A DNA stretch of 64,000 nucleotides from an uncultured bacterium (GCA_903912525.1 CAIWHK010000042.1:46113-110112), one strand, 5' to 3'. Positions 36,474 through 44,673 are shown, counted from the stretch's first letter. Numbers and translations are program-made. Notes: generated by a model not told the origin, from the sequence alone.

Positions 36474-37688
36474 ATGAACTTGGCTCACACCCACGTTCCC
36501 ACCCTGCAGGACACGCGCACGACGCTCGACGGGCTGGGCCCGCGCGTGTTCGGCGTCAGCCTGGCTGTCGGCGTGGTCGGCATGCTGGCCGCCTTCGGGC
36601 TGGGCTCGGCGCAGGGCGACAACCTGAAGCAGTTCGCCTTCGCCTATGTGCTGAACTTCGCGTTCTTCCTGGGCATCAGCCTGGGCGCGCTGATCTTCCT
36701 GGGCATCATGTACGTCACGCGCGCCAGCTGGAACGTGGTCATCCGCCGCCTGGCCGAGGTGATGGCCGCCGTCACGCCGCTGCTGGCGCTGCTGGCCATC
36801 CCGGTGATCGTGCTGGCGGGCCGCGTCTACGGCTGGATGGACCCGGAGATCGCGGCCAGCCCGGCCATGGCGCACAAGGCGGGCTACCTGAACCAGGGCG
36901 CCTTCACGCTGCGCTGGGCGATCTACTTCCTGGTGTGGAGCGGCTACTCGCTGTTCTATTGGCGCAGCTCGGTGGCGCAGGACAAGAGCGGCGACCTGAA
37001 GATCACGCGCCGCTTCGAGAACCTGAGCGGCTTCGCGCTGATGGCCACGGCCATCTGCCTGGCGATGGCCTCGTTCGACCTGGTGATGAGCATCGACCCG
37101 CTGTGGTCGAGCACGATGTTCGGCGTCTACTACTTCTCCGGCAGCTTCGTCTCGTTCTTCGCCGTGCTGACGCTGGTGACGATGGGCCTGCAGAACAGCG
37201 GCCGCCTGACGCGCATCGTCAGCGCCGAGCACTTCCACGACTACGGCAAGCTGATGTTCGGCTTCACGTTCTTCTGGGGGTACATCGCCTACAGCCAGTA
37301 CATGCTGTACTGGTACGCGAACATCCCCGAGGAGACGGCCTGGTACCTGATGCGCTCCACCAACGGCTGGGGCAAGGTGGGCCTGGCCACGCTGTTCTGC
37401 ACGTTCGCGCTGCCGTTCTGCGGCCTGGTCTCGCGCTGGGCCAAGCGCAACCGCAAGGTGATGGCCTTCTGGGCCATGTGGATCATCGTCGCGCAGTGGC
37501 TGAACCTCTACTGGGTGATCATGCCGGAGTACAGCGAACACGCGATGTTCAGCCCCGCAGCGGTGGCCCTGTTCCTGGGCATCGGCGGCCTCTGGTTCGC
37601 GGGCGTCACGCGCCTGGCCATGGGCAACTCGCTGGTGCCGACCCGCGATCCGCGGCTCGAAGAGTCCCTGCGGTTCGAGAACGCCTGA
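36474..37688 (+). CDS. actF: Alternative complex III subunit F
   Basis: This 404-residue NrfD-related membrane protein has about ten helices: QFAFAYVLNFAFFLGISLGA, VIRRLAEVMAAVTPLLALLA, LNQGAFTLRWAIYFLVWSGY and MLYWYANIPEETAWYLMRST. ActF is the second, quinol-free NrfD-like subunit packing against ActC/ActD. ATG 36474 has GGGAGA immediately upstream; the longer in-frame extension overlaps actE and is not plausible. Confidence 0.94.
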   Translation: MNLAHTHVPTLQDTRTTLDGLGPRVFGVSLAVGVVGMLAAFGLGSAQGDNLKQFAFAYVLNFAFFLGISLGALIFLGIMYVTRASWNVVIRRLAEVMAAVTPLLALLAIPVIVLAGRVYGWMDPEIAASPAMAHKAGYLNQGAFTLRWAIYFLVWSGYSLFYWRSSVAQDKSGDLKITRRFENLSGFALMATAICLAMASFDLVMSIDPLWSSTMFGVYYFSGSFVSFFAVLTLVTMGLQNSGRLTRIVSAEHFHDYGKLMFGFTFFWGYIAYSQYMLYWYANIPEETAWYLMRSTNGWGKVGLATLFCTFALPFCGLVSRWAKRNRKVMAFWAMWIIVAQWLNLYWVIMPEYSEHAMFSPAAVALFLGIGGLWFAGVTRLAMGNSLVPTRDPRLEESLRFENA

Positions 37689-37737
37689 TCCAAACGGCCT
37701 CGATCAAGGCGCCCGCGCGGCGCCCGGGAGCAAAGTG

Positions 37738-38052
37738 ATGGCTTCGGCCGACCCGAAAGCGAACAACGGCTTCAACGCCCTGGCGGTGGTCTGCTGCACA
37801 GTGGCGGCGCTGCTCTTCGTCGTGGCCCTGTCCCTGTTCATGCAGGGCGGCTACCTGGCGGCGCAGGCCCGCGAGACGAACGCCAAGACGGTGACGCCCG
37901 TCAACGAGCCGCTGCGCGCGGCCGATGCCGAGCAGGCCGCGCGCCTGCAGGAGTCGCCGCGCTGGCTCGACGAGCAGAAGACCAAGGCGGTCATGCCCAT
38001 CGACGCCGCGATGGACCGCATGGCGACGGCCGGGAAAGAGGTGCGGCCATGA
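37738..38052 (+). CDS. Small membrane protein between alternative complex III and oxidase genes
   Basis: This 104-residue protein has one transmembrane helix (LAVVCCTVAALLFVVALSLF) and a soluble tail with VTPVNEPLRAADAEQAARLQ, then SPRWLDEQKTKAVMPIDAAM. The closing W.D.....V.PIDAAM pattern resembles a short stretch found in small proteins encoded next to cytochrome oxidase or Sco genes in FCB bacteria; this is from memory and untested. It is probably an assembly or structural factor of the complex. The start is ATG 37738 (GGGAG 7 nt upstream) or GTG 37735. Its stop overlaps the next gene's start by 4 bp. Confidence 0.7.
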   Translation: MASADPKANNGFNALAVVCCTVAALLFVVALSLFMQGGYLAAQARETNAKTVTPVNEPLRAADAEQAARLQESPRWLDEQKTKAVMPIDAAMDRMATAGKEVRP

Positions 38053-39107
38053 TCGCCACCGCGACCACTTCCAGCTGGCTGCCGCAGGCGGCCTCCACGC
38101 AGTCGCAGGGCGTCGACCCGGCGTTCTACGGCGTCTACGTCGTCGGCGCCTTCGCGGTCATCCTCGTCGCCGGCCTGGCGATGACCTTCGTCCGCCAGTT
38201 CCCCCGCAAGGGTGAGAACGAGCGCGGCCTCGGCGACGCGCGCCCGAACGTGAAGCTGCAGGCCGCCTGGGTGCTCGCGGCCCTCGGCGTCGCGATCTAC
38301 GCCTTCACGGCCGGCCTGCCCGGCTTCCTGGACGCCAACGCGGCGCCCTGGATGTCGTACCGCGTGCTGGTGGCCACCAGCCAGGACGGCTACAAGTTCA
38401 CCTACCCGAACGGCCACATCGCCGACACGCTGCACGTGGCGATCAACCGCCCGGTGCGCCTGGACGCCACCACGGCCGACGTCATCCACACCCTGCACGC
38501 GCCCGCGCTGCGCCTGAACGAGCCCGTGTTGCCCGGCCGCACGGCGCAGGCCTGGTTCAACGCCACGACGCCCGGCACCTACGAGCTGCGCAGCGCCGTC
38601 TACGGCGGCGACCGCTACCAGGACATGCGCACGGCCGTCGTCGCGCACAACCCGGCCGACTTCGACGCCTGGATGATCCGCGTCTCGGACGTGTTTGCCG
38701 GCCGCACCATGGAACAGGCGGGCGAGCTGCTCTACGTCACCAAGGGCTGCAAGACGTGCCATTCCATCGACGGCTCCAAGCTGGTCGGCCCGAGCTTCAA
38801 GAACGTCTTCGGGCACCAGTTCGACACGCGCGAGGGCGTGCGCATCACGGCCGACGAGGCGTACATCAAGGAATCGATCCTCAAGCCGAACGTCTCGGTC
38901 ATCGCCGGCTTCGAGCCCGTCATGACCCCGTTCGAGGGCAAGATCACCGACAAGGAAATCGCCGGCCTGACCGCGTACCTGCGCACGCTGTCGGACCTGG
39001 GCGGCAAGCCCGCCGGGGCCGACTCGACGACCGCGAAGCCCGCGGGCAAGGAAGTCGCCGCGGTTGCCGCACCCGCCGCGCCCGCCACGCCCCATGGAGG
39101 CAAGTAG
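38049..39107 (+). CDS. coxB: Cytochrome oxidase subunit II homologue, CuA site degenerate, fused cytochrome c
   Basis: This 352-residue protein has two N-terminal transmembrane helices, a cupredoxin domain and a C-terminal cytochrome c domain (CKTCH at 234-238, Met in EPVMTPFEGKI), so the caa3-type layout. The cupredoxin keeps the family frame (VIHTLHAPALRLNEPVLPGR; TPGTYELR). However, the CuA motif C-S-E-L-C-G-x-x-H-x-x-M reads S182-A-V-Y-G186-G-D-R-Y190-Q-D-M193. Both bridging Cys, the Glu and the second His are lost; only H147 and M193 remain. A binuclear CuA centre is therefore not possible. Electrons could still pass through the c haem. It overlaps the preceding small gene and abuts the subunit I gene. 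Confidence 0.9.
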   Translation: MIATATTSSWLPQAASTQSQGVDPAFYGVYVVGAFAVILVAGLAMTFVRQFPRKGENERGLGDARPNVKLQAAWVLAALGVAIYAFTAGLPGFLDANAAPWMSYRVLVATSQDGYKFTYPNGHIADTLHVAINRPVRLDATTADVIHTLHAPALRLNEPVLPGRTAQAWFNATTPGTYELRSAVYGGDRYQDMRTAVVAHNPADFDAWMIRVSDVFAGRTMEQAGELLYVTKGCKTCHSIDGSKLVGPSFKNVFGHQFDTREGVRITADEAYIKESILKPNVSVIAGFEPVMTPFEGKITDKEIAGLTAYLRTLSDLGGKPAGADSTTAKPAGKEVAAVAAPAAPATPHGGK

Positions 39108-40619
39108 ATGAGCAGCCCCGTCAACAAGGCGGCCGGCGCGAACTGGCTGACCACCACCGACCACAAGCAGGTCGCGCTGCAGTTCCTGTGGTGGACGCTC
39201 GGCGCCTTCCTGCTGGGCGCCATCTACGCCGTCATCCTGCGCATGCGCGTGACCAGCGCCCTGGTCGATCCCGCGCTCTACCGCCAGATGCTGACCCAGC
39301 ACGGCATCCTGATGGTCTTCCTGTTCCTGATCCCGGCCATCCCGTCGGTGCTGGGCAACTACATGCTGCCCCTGCAACTGGGCGCCGGCGAGTTCCGCCT
39401 GCCCTGGCTGACCCGCCTGTCGCTGCGCCTGCAGATCCTGGGCACGCTGGCGCTGGTCCTGTCGATTTCCATCAAGCCGGTCGGCGCCGGCTGGACGTTC
39501 ATCACGCCCGCCAGCCTGACGGGCCCCGGCTCGTTCGCGCTGCTGACGACCGCCCTCGCACTGCTCGCCGGCTCGTGGCTGGCCAGCGGCGTGAACGTGA
39601 TCGTCACCGTGCACCACGGCCGCCGCCCCGGCATGGGCTTCTTCCAGATGCCCGTCTTCGCCTGGTCGCTGTACCTGACCGCCTTCGCCCAGGTCATCGC
39701 CGGCACGCTCTTCGGCATCCTGGTCATCTACCTGGCCGCCGCGCGCGGCTCGGCCGCCGGCCCCTTTGGCGCCAACGCCGACCCGCTGCTCTGGCAGGGC
39801 TACTTCTGGCTGGCCGTGCAGCCCCTGGCGATCTTCGCCCTGCTGCCCGCCGCCGGCGTCATCACCGAAGTGATCGCCGGCGTGTCCCGCCGCCCGGTCG
39901 TCGGCTACCGCACCGTGGTCGGCTCGCTGATCGCCCTGCTGGCCCTGGGCTTCTGCACCTTCGGCGTGCACCTGATCGGCAAGGGCCAGTCGCCTGCTTT
40001 GAGTTTTGCGTTCGCTGCTCTGGCCTTGGTCACGGCCGTGCCGGTGGCGCTGCTGACCTTCAGCTGGCTGTCGACCCTGTACCGCGGCTCGGTCGCCTGC
40101 GCCGCCCCGACCACCTTCGTCGTCGCCTTCCTGCTCTGCGCCGGCATCGGCGTGATGAGCGGCCTGATGCTCTGCACGTTGTCGACCGCGAACTACCTGG
40201 CCAACACGGTCTTCGCCACCGGCCACCTGCACTACATCATGATGGGCGGCGTCATGACGGCCTTCCTGGCCGGCCTGCACTACTGGTGGCCGAAGATGTT
40301 CGGCCACATGTACAGCCCGCTGCTCGGGCGCCTGTCGGGCATGACCTACATGGCCGGCTTCAACCTGGCGTTCCTGCCGCAGTTGATCCAGGGCGCGCGC
40401 GGGTTGCCGCAGGGGCTGGCGACGGTGCCGGCCGGGTTGCGCGGGACGGACCTCGTGGCGACGATCGGGATGTGGATTCTGACGACCGGGCTCGTGATGA
40501 TCATCTCGAATTTGTTCGGGGCGTTGCATGACGGGGAGAAGGCTGGGGAGAATCCCTGGGGGGCGACGACTGGGGAGTGGCGTAGCGGTGCGGTTGGTGG
40601 GGATCCGTACGTGCCGTAG
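39108..40619 (+). CDS. coxA: Haem-copper oxidase subunit I homologue lacking CuB ligands and catalytic Tyr
   Basis: This 503-residue protein aligns with A-type oxidase subunit I over about twelve helices. Low-spin haem ligands H65 (MLTQHGILMVF) and H375, and high-spin ligand H373 (ATGHLHYIMMGG), are kept. The CuB/catalytic motif HPEVY reads Q238-P-L-A-I242 in YFWLAVQPLAIFALLPAAG, and the CuB pair HH reads V287-H288 (GFCTFGVHLI). K-channel TGIK reads VALL (L316), and the D-channel entry Asp is E95. Oxygen reduction by the known mechanism is therefore not expected. The protein could carry two haems for electron transfer, or do other chemistry. No subunit III or IV gene follows. Codon choice changes over the last 80 codons. 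Confidence 0.92.
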   Translation: MSSPVNKAAGANWLTTTDHKQVALQFLWWTLGAFLLGAIYAVILRMRVTSALVDPALYRQMLTQHGILMVFLFLIPAIPSVLGNYMLPLQLGAGEFRLPWLTRLSLRLQILGTLALVLSISIKPVGAGWTFITPASLTGPGSFALLTTALALLAGSWLASGVNVIVTVHHGRRPGMGFFQMPVFAWSLYLTAFAQVIAGTLFGILVIYLAAARGSAAGPFGANADPLLWQGYFWLAVQPLAIFALLPAAGVITEVIAGVSRRPVVGYRTVVGSLIALLALGFCTFGVHLIGKGQSPALSFAFAALALVTAVPVALLTFSWLSTLYRGSVACAAPTTFVVAFLLCAGIGVMSGLMLCTLSTANYLANTVFATGHLHYIMMGGVMTAFLAGLHYWWPKMFGHMYSPLLGRLSGMTYMAGFNLAFLPQLIQGARGLPQGLATVPAGLRGTDLVATIGMWILTTGLVMIISNLFGALHDGEKAGENPWGATTGEWRSGAVGGDPYVP

Positions 40620-40651
40620 GATTGCGCTGCGCATTTGAGCTTGAGATCAGG

Positions 40652-40685
40652 CCCCGGGGAGTGGTTTCCCGGGGTCTGGTTTTTT
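40652..40685 (+). terminator. Intrinsic terminator of the act-cox operon
   Basis: CCCCGGG (652-658) and CCCGGGG (668-674) form the stem, followed by TCTGG and six T. It lies 33 bp after the subunit I stop. Confidence 0.8.
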
Positions 40686-40694
40686 GTGGGGGAG

Positions 40695-40708
40695 TTGCGC
40701 CGGCGCAA
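40695..40708. repeat. Iterated palindrome TTGCGCCGGCGCAA, copy 1
   Basis: An exact 14-bp palindrome, 75 bp after the subunit I stop and just past its terminator. Confidence 0.85.
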
Positions 40709-40808
40709 GTCGGTCCCGGCGGAGCGCTCGCAAATGCCGGGAAAGATGCTCTTGTGTTATCATGACCGAGGTAACAGGTGACGTAGGGTGGGGAATCAGG
40801 GGGGCGCC

Positions 40809-41660
40809 ATGGTGCAACCGGGAGCCAAGTGGCGCATCGTCATGTGCCTGCTCGCGTCGTCCGCGTGTGCCTTTCTGGCCGGCTGTTCGAATGACGGCGA
40901 CCATTGCCCGGATTGTGTCGGCCATGGAATCGTCGGCCCGGGCCCGGAGTACTGGGCCCGTCTCTACGACTGGACCGACCTTGAGACATGGCCCGACCCG
41001 TCGCTATGGTCGGACGACAAGCTGCGTTCGTTCGCTTACTCGGGGAGCCGGGGCCATCCCGGTTTCTACCAGGAAGCTCCGAGTCGCGGCGCCCCATACT
41101 ACGAGAACACGATCAGTTTGCGCCTGGAACCCGACAAGTGGATCGAACTTTCCGCCGCAACCCGCGATTCGGCATTCGCCTGGTCCGAGAGATCCGCGAG
41201 GTTGAGCGCGTACTATCGCGATCTCGTCTCGGAATCCGAGACGGAGAAGTACTTCGAGTTCCGGAGGGTGTATTCGGCACACCCCAGCGACGTCATCCTC
41301 AACCGGGTGCACAAGCTCAGCTATCTGGATCGATCCATGTACGACCGCCTGCACCCTTCGCCCATCCTTGGAATCTTCGAAGTGCGGCCAATCGACGCGG
41401 CCAATGCGCGCGAGCTCATCGAGTACATGTGGGCCAACTGCCGGCTCGTGGACTTTGGCCGCCCGTTGTCGCGCGGGCTCGCGGAATCCGCATCAGGCTT
41501 CACGGAGGAAATCTACTTCTGCTACACCATCGGTGCGGACTGGGGCCTTTGCGACAAGATCGGGCTCGGGCGCGCCCGCGTCAGCGTCGACAGGACGACG
41601 GGCGAGATCACCAGCACCGTGGAAGAACTGCGAGAGGTGAACGGCGTCTGCTACGAATAG
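40809..41660 (+). CDS. Hypothetical lipoprotein
   Basis: This 283-residue protein has a type II signal peptide: WRIVMCLLASSACAFLAGCS with lipobox LAGC (Cys near 26), followed by a Cys-rich start (DHCPDCVGHG). The mature part is mixed alpha/beta with many Tyr/Trp/Arg residues, including a charged region (RSARLSAYYRDLVSESETEK) and a Cys-containing C-terminus (FCYTIGADWGLCDKIGLGRA). No family was recognised. ATG 40809 has CAGGGGGG 4-5 nt upstream; a GTG at 40788 is less likely. Codon use is noticeably less G/C-biased than in the operon before it, suggesting a different origin. Confidence 0.7.
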   Translation: MVQPGAKWRIVMCLLASSACAFLAGCSNDGDHCPDCVGHGIVGPGPEYWARLYDWTDLETWPDPSLWSDDKLRSFAYSGSRGHPGFYQEAPSRGAPYYENTISLRLEPDKWIELSAATRDSAFAWSERSARLSAYYRDLVSESETEKYFEFRRVYSAHPSDVILNRVHKLSYLDRSMYDRLHPSPILGIFEVRPIDAANARELIEYMWANCRLVDFGRPLSRGLAESASGFTEEIYFCYTIGADWGLCDKIGLGRARVSVDRTTGEITSTVEELREVNGVCYE

Positions 41661-41727
41661 CGACCCGCCGGCCTGGCCGGAGCCTGCGGCAGGCAAAGCC
41701 GTGTGTTGTGGTTGGGTCCGGGTGCCA

Positions 41728-42834
41728 TCACCGGGCACGATCTTCCGTGGCTCTGTCGACTTGCGCCGGCGCAATTCCCCCTTCCCGCTCATGCAAAAAC
41801 CGATGGCACCTCCCACACAACGCCACCAGATTCTCCGCCTTGTTGCTCCCGCCCCGGCTGCGCGCCACCACGTGATGCACCTCGAGAAAATGCGTCGCCC
41901 CGCACCCCGGCGTGGTGCAGCGGTGCCGGTCCCTCGCCAGCACGGCCGTTCGCACCGACGGCGGGATCACGCTGCGATTGGGCGCACCTTCACGTTTCAC
42001 CCGCGCGTCGCACCCGATGGCCGCGACTTGCGCCGGCGCAAGTGGGCGCTCGCCGCGCTGCGTCACGGCGGCAGCAGCGCCGCATTCGGGGCACTGCTGG
42101 ACGATGACCTGGAACGTGGGAGCGGAGGGCCTGGGCGCCGTCGCTGAAGAAGCATCCGCCGCCGCGACCAGCGCCTCAAGGCCGGCCAGCACCACGTCGA
42201 GCCGGTCGCTGCCCGCCGGCAGCAGGCGCAGCTTGCGGGCCTTTTCCAGCAGGGCCTCGAACCGGGCCAGCTGCACGGCGTCGGCGCGCAGCGAGATGTT
42301 GGTTGATAGGTCAACGATCTCGCCAACGACAGCACCCGCGACTTGCGCCGGCGCAACTGGCGCCACTTCCAGCGCCAGCTGCCCCGCCGCCTCGGCCCGG
42401 CGCGCCGCCACCGGCCGCCGCCCCAACGCGGAACGCACCGCCACCTCCAACTCCCGCCGCCCCCCACTCACCGCGCGATCGACCCACGCCGCCTCGGTGG
42501 CGGCCGTCGCCACGCGGGCCACCTGCTGGGCCTTCGTCCAGCCGACCTGGCCGTCGACTACGGCGGCCTTCAGCACGGGCAGCGCTTCCAACTGGTCGGC
42601 CAGCCGCTTGAATTGCCAGTACCGGTTGCGCGAGCAGGCGAGGCCCTCAACCACATACAACTCCATCGACGCATACCCGAGGTCTCGATAAAGCCCCCGG
42701 CGCTGCACCTCGGCGAACCACAGCACCGCGCACTCGCGGGCGCGGTCGCAGGCGTGCAGGGCCTGGCGCAGGGAGGCATCCACGGAGGTGGCGGGGCGGT
42801 CGGGAACGAAGGCGGGCAGGTCGAGATTCGGCAT
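41728..42834 (-). CDS. HNH endonuclease with DUF222-like N-terminal region
   Basis: This 368-residue protein has an Ala-rich helical N-terminal half of the DUF222/13E12 type (ECAVLWFAEVQRRGLYRDLG; QFKRLADQLEALPVLKAAVV; WTKAQQVARVA). A CPECG knuckle follows, then a C-terminal HNH nuclease: RDRHRCTTPGCGATHFLEVH, then HVVARSRGGSNKAENLVALC and GRCHRFLH, with the catalytic His-His, Asn and zinc Cys residues intact. The biological target is unknown. Three copies of the 14-bp palindrome lie in the gene and each encodes APAQV in frame (near residues 162, 267 and 356). ATG 42834 is preferred over an in-frame ATG at 42966 that would add a hydrophobic, A/T-rich extension. Confidence 0.85.
   Translation of the reverse strand: MPNLDLPAFVPDRPATSVDASLRQALHACDRARECAVLWFAEVQRRGLYRDLGYASMELYVVEGLACSRNRYWQFKRLADQLEALPVLKAAVVDGQVGWTKAQQVARVATAATEAAWVDRAVSGGRRELEVAVRSALGRRPVAARRAEAAGQLALEVAPVAPAQVAGAVVGEIVDLSTNISLRADAVQLARFEALLEKARKLRLLPAGSDRLDVVLAGLEALVAAADASSATAPRPSAPTFQVIVQQCPECGAAAAVTQRGERPLAPAQVAAIGCDARVKREGAPNRSVIPPSVRTAVLARDRHRCTTPGCGATHFLEVHHVVARSRGGSNKAENLVALCGRCHRFLHEREGGIAPAQVDRATEDRAR
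41761..41774. repeat. Iterated palindrome, copy 2 (in HNH gene)
   Basis: An exact TTGCGCCGGCGCAA, 33 bp inside the 3' end of the HNH gene, encoding APAQV. Confidence 0.85.
42028..42041. repeat. Iterated palindrome, copy 3 (in HNH gene)
   Basis: An exact 14-mer extended to CTTGCGCCGGCGCAAG, encoding APAQV between the CPECG knuckle and the HNH domain. Confidence 0.85.
42343..42356. repeat. Iterated palindrome, copy 4 (in HNH gene)
   Basis: An exact 14-mer encoding APAQV within the helical N-terminal half of the HNH protein. Confidence 0.85.
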
Positions 42835-43119
42835 GGCGACACGGCCTTTCGGGGGAGGCGGGTATCCATGAATTAAGGGCGTAAAGATAGCGAAAATATT
42901 AAATAACCGCAAGCGAAATATATCGATTACCAGCCAACACACAGCACGACAAAAACATTCGAACAACTGTTTGATTGCCGCCGCCCCGCCCGTCTGTCAT
43001 CCTCCGGTCACGGAGCGCGGCGCCACCTGCCGTGAAAACCCGACAAACCTGTCTTTTTTCTGGGATCAAGCGTTGGGACGTCCTAATTTTCCGGCGACCT
43101 GAACCCCGGAGGCCTGCCC
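42835..43119. other. A/T-rich divergent intergenic region
   Basis: About 285 bp lies between the divergent HNH and NapC-like genes. Positions roughly 42868-42970 are markedly A/T-rich against the genome background (runs such as AAATATTAAATAA and AAATATATCGATTA). This probably holds promoters for both genes and may be a trace of imported DNA. No single -35/-10 pair stands out, and no further gene was found. Confidence 0.5.
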
Positions 43120-44673
43120 GTGTCCGACAACAACGAGACGCCGAAACAGCCGACCCCGCCGAAGAGGCCCGCGAGCTCCACTGGCAAGCAGCCCAAGCTG
43201 CCTTCGTCGTACTACAACGCCATCTCGCTGACCGGCGCCGCCATGGCGGCGCTCAGCCTGGCGCTGATCCTGTTCCTGTACGCGCTGGAGCGGTTCGGCA
43301 GCCACACCAGCAGCCCGTACGTGGGCATCATCGCGTTCGTCATCCTGCCGGTGTTCCTGATCATCGGCCTGGCGCTGGGCGCGTTCGGCGCGCTGCGGCA
43401 GCAGCGGCGGCGCAAGCTGGGCCTCGGGCACACCGAGCGGTTGCCCCGCATCGACCTGAACGATCCCACGCACCTGCGCGGGACGGTCCTGGTTGGCGGC
43501 GGTTTCCTGCTGTTTTTGGCGCTGTCGGCGTTCGGCAGCTACCAGGCCTACGAGTATACCGAGAGCGACAAGTTCTGCGGCACAACGTGCCATACGGTGA
43601 TGAAGCCGGAGTACACGGCGTTCAACAACTCGCCGCACCAGCGCGTGGGTTGTGTGAAGTGCCATATCGGCGAGGGCGCCGAATGGTACGTGCGGTCGAA
43701 GATGTCGGGCGCCTACCAGGTGTATTCGGTGATCTTCAACAAGTACTCCAAGCCGATCGAGACGCCGATCCGCAACCTGCGTCCGTCGCGCGATACCTGC
43801 GAGCAGTGCCACTGGCCGGAGCACTTCACGGGCCAGAAGATGAAGACGTTCGACTATTACGGCCGCGAAGAGGGCAATACGCACTGGAGCCTGAAGCTGC
43901 TGATGAAGATCGGCAGCGGTGGCGGCACGGGCGAGCCGGCGCACGGCATCCACTGGCACACCGTCAACACGATCAACTACGTGGCGGCCGACGATCGCCG
44001 GCTGGAGATCCCCTGGGTGAAGTTCACCGGCAAGGACGGCCGCGAGAAGATCTACCGCAGCACCGAGGCGGAGATGACCGACGCGGACGCCGCCACCAAG
44101 GAACAGCGGCTGATGGACTGCATCGACTGCCACAACCGGCCGACGCACCATTACCTGCCGCCTTCGCGCCTGGTCAACCGCGACATCGCCAACGGGCTCA
44201 TCGCGCAGGACCTGCCGGGCATCAAGAGCCTGCTGGTCGGCCTGATGGAAGCCACGTACAAGACCGAGGACGAGGCGCTGGAGGCCATCGAGGTCGGCAC
44301 GCACAAGTTCTATGACGAGAACCATCCCGAGGTGGCGCGGGCGCGCGTCGGGGAAATCGAGATGGCCATCGTGCGCGCGCAGACGTTGTTCAAGACGAAC
44401 ATCTTCCCCGAGATGGGCGTCAGCTGGCGCGGGTTCCCCGACCACATCGGCCACCTGACCACGCCGGGCTGCTTCCGTTGCCATGACGGCAAGCACCAGA
44501 CCGAGGACGGCGAAGTCCTGCCGCGCGACTGCGACCTGTGCCACACCATCGTCTCGCAGGTCCGCAAGACCGGCGAAGAGGTCGTCTCCCTGGAGAGCGT
44601 CGAATACGTCCACCCCGAGGACATCGGCGACGAATGGAAGACCACCAACTGCAACGAGTGCCACGGCCAGTAG
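43120..44673 (+). CDS. NapC/NirT-like membrane-anchored heptahaem cytochrome c
   Basis: This 517-residue protein has a Pro/Lys-rich cytoplasmic start, three hydrophobic segments (ISLTGAAMAALSLALILFLY; IIAFVILPVFLIIGLALGAF; VLVGGGFLLFLALSAFGSYQ) and a periplasmic haem domain. Haem sites are an unusual CGTTCH (CX3CH), then CVKCH, CEQCH, CIDCH, CFRCH, CDLCH and CNECH, seven in all. HTVMKPEYTAFNNSPHQRVG is the NapC/NirT-type first-haem region, where Met may be a ligand. Such proteins take electrons from the quinone pool to periplasmic reductases; the partner is not in the window. GTG 43120 has GGAGG 7 nt upstream. Confidence 0.88.
   Translation: MSDNNETPKQPTPPKRPASSTGKQPKLPSSYYNAISLTGAAMAALSLALILFLYALERFGSHTSSPYVGIIAFVILPVFLIIGLALGAFGALRQQRRRKLGLGHTERLPRIDLNDPTHLRGTVLVGGGFLLFLALSAFGSYQAYEYTESDKFCGTTCHTVMKPEYTAFNNSPHQRVGCVKCHIGEGAEWYVRSKMSGAYQVYSVIFNKYSKPIETPIRNLRPSRDTCEQCHWPEHFTGQKMKTFDYYGREEGNTHWSLKLLMKIGSGGGTGEPAHGIHWHTVNTINYVAADDRRLEIPWVKFTGKDGREKIYRSTEAEMTDADAATKEQRLMDCIDCHNRPTHHYLPPSRLVNRDIANGLIAQDLPGIKSLLVGLMEATYKTEDEALEAIEVGTHKFYDENHPEVARARVGEIEMAIVRAQTLFKTNIFPEMGVSWRGFPDHIGHLTTPGCFRCHDGKHQTEDGEVLPRDCDLCHTIVSQVRKTGEEVVSLESVEYVHPEDIGDEWKTTNCNECHGQ

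Noticed and set aside
39108..40619. Annotation as a normal caa3-type cytochrome c oxidase.
   Set aside because: Overall similarity supports the family, but CuB His residues, the Tyr/Glu motif and the K-channel Lys are replaced, and the partner subunit lacks CuA.
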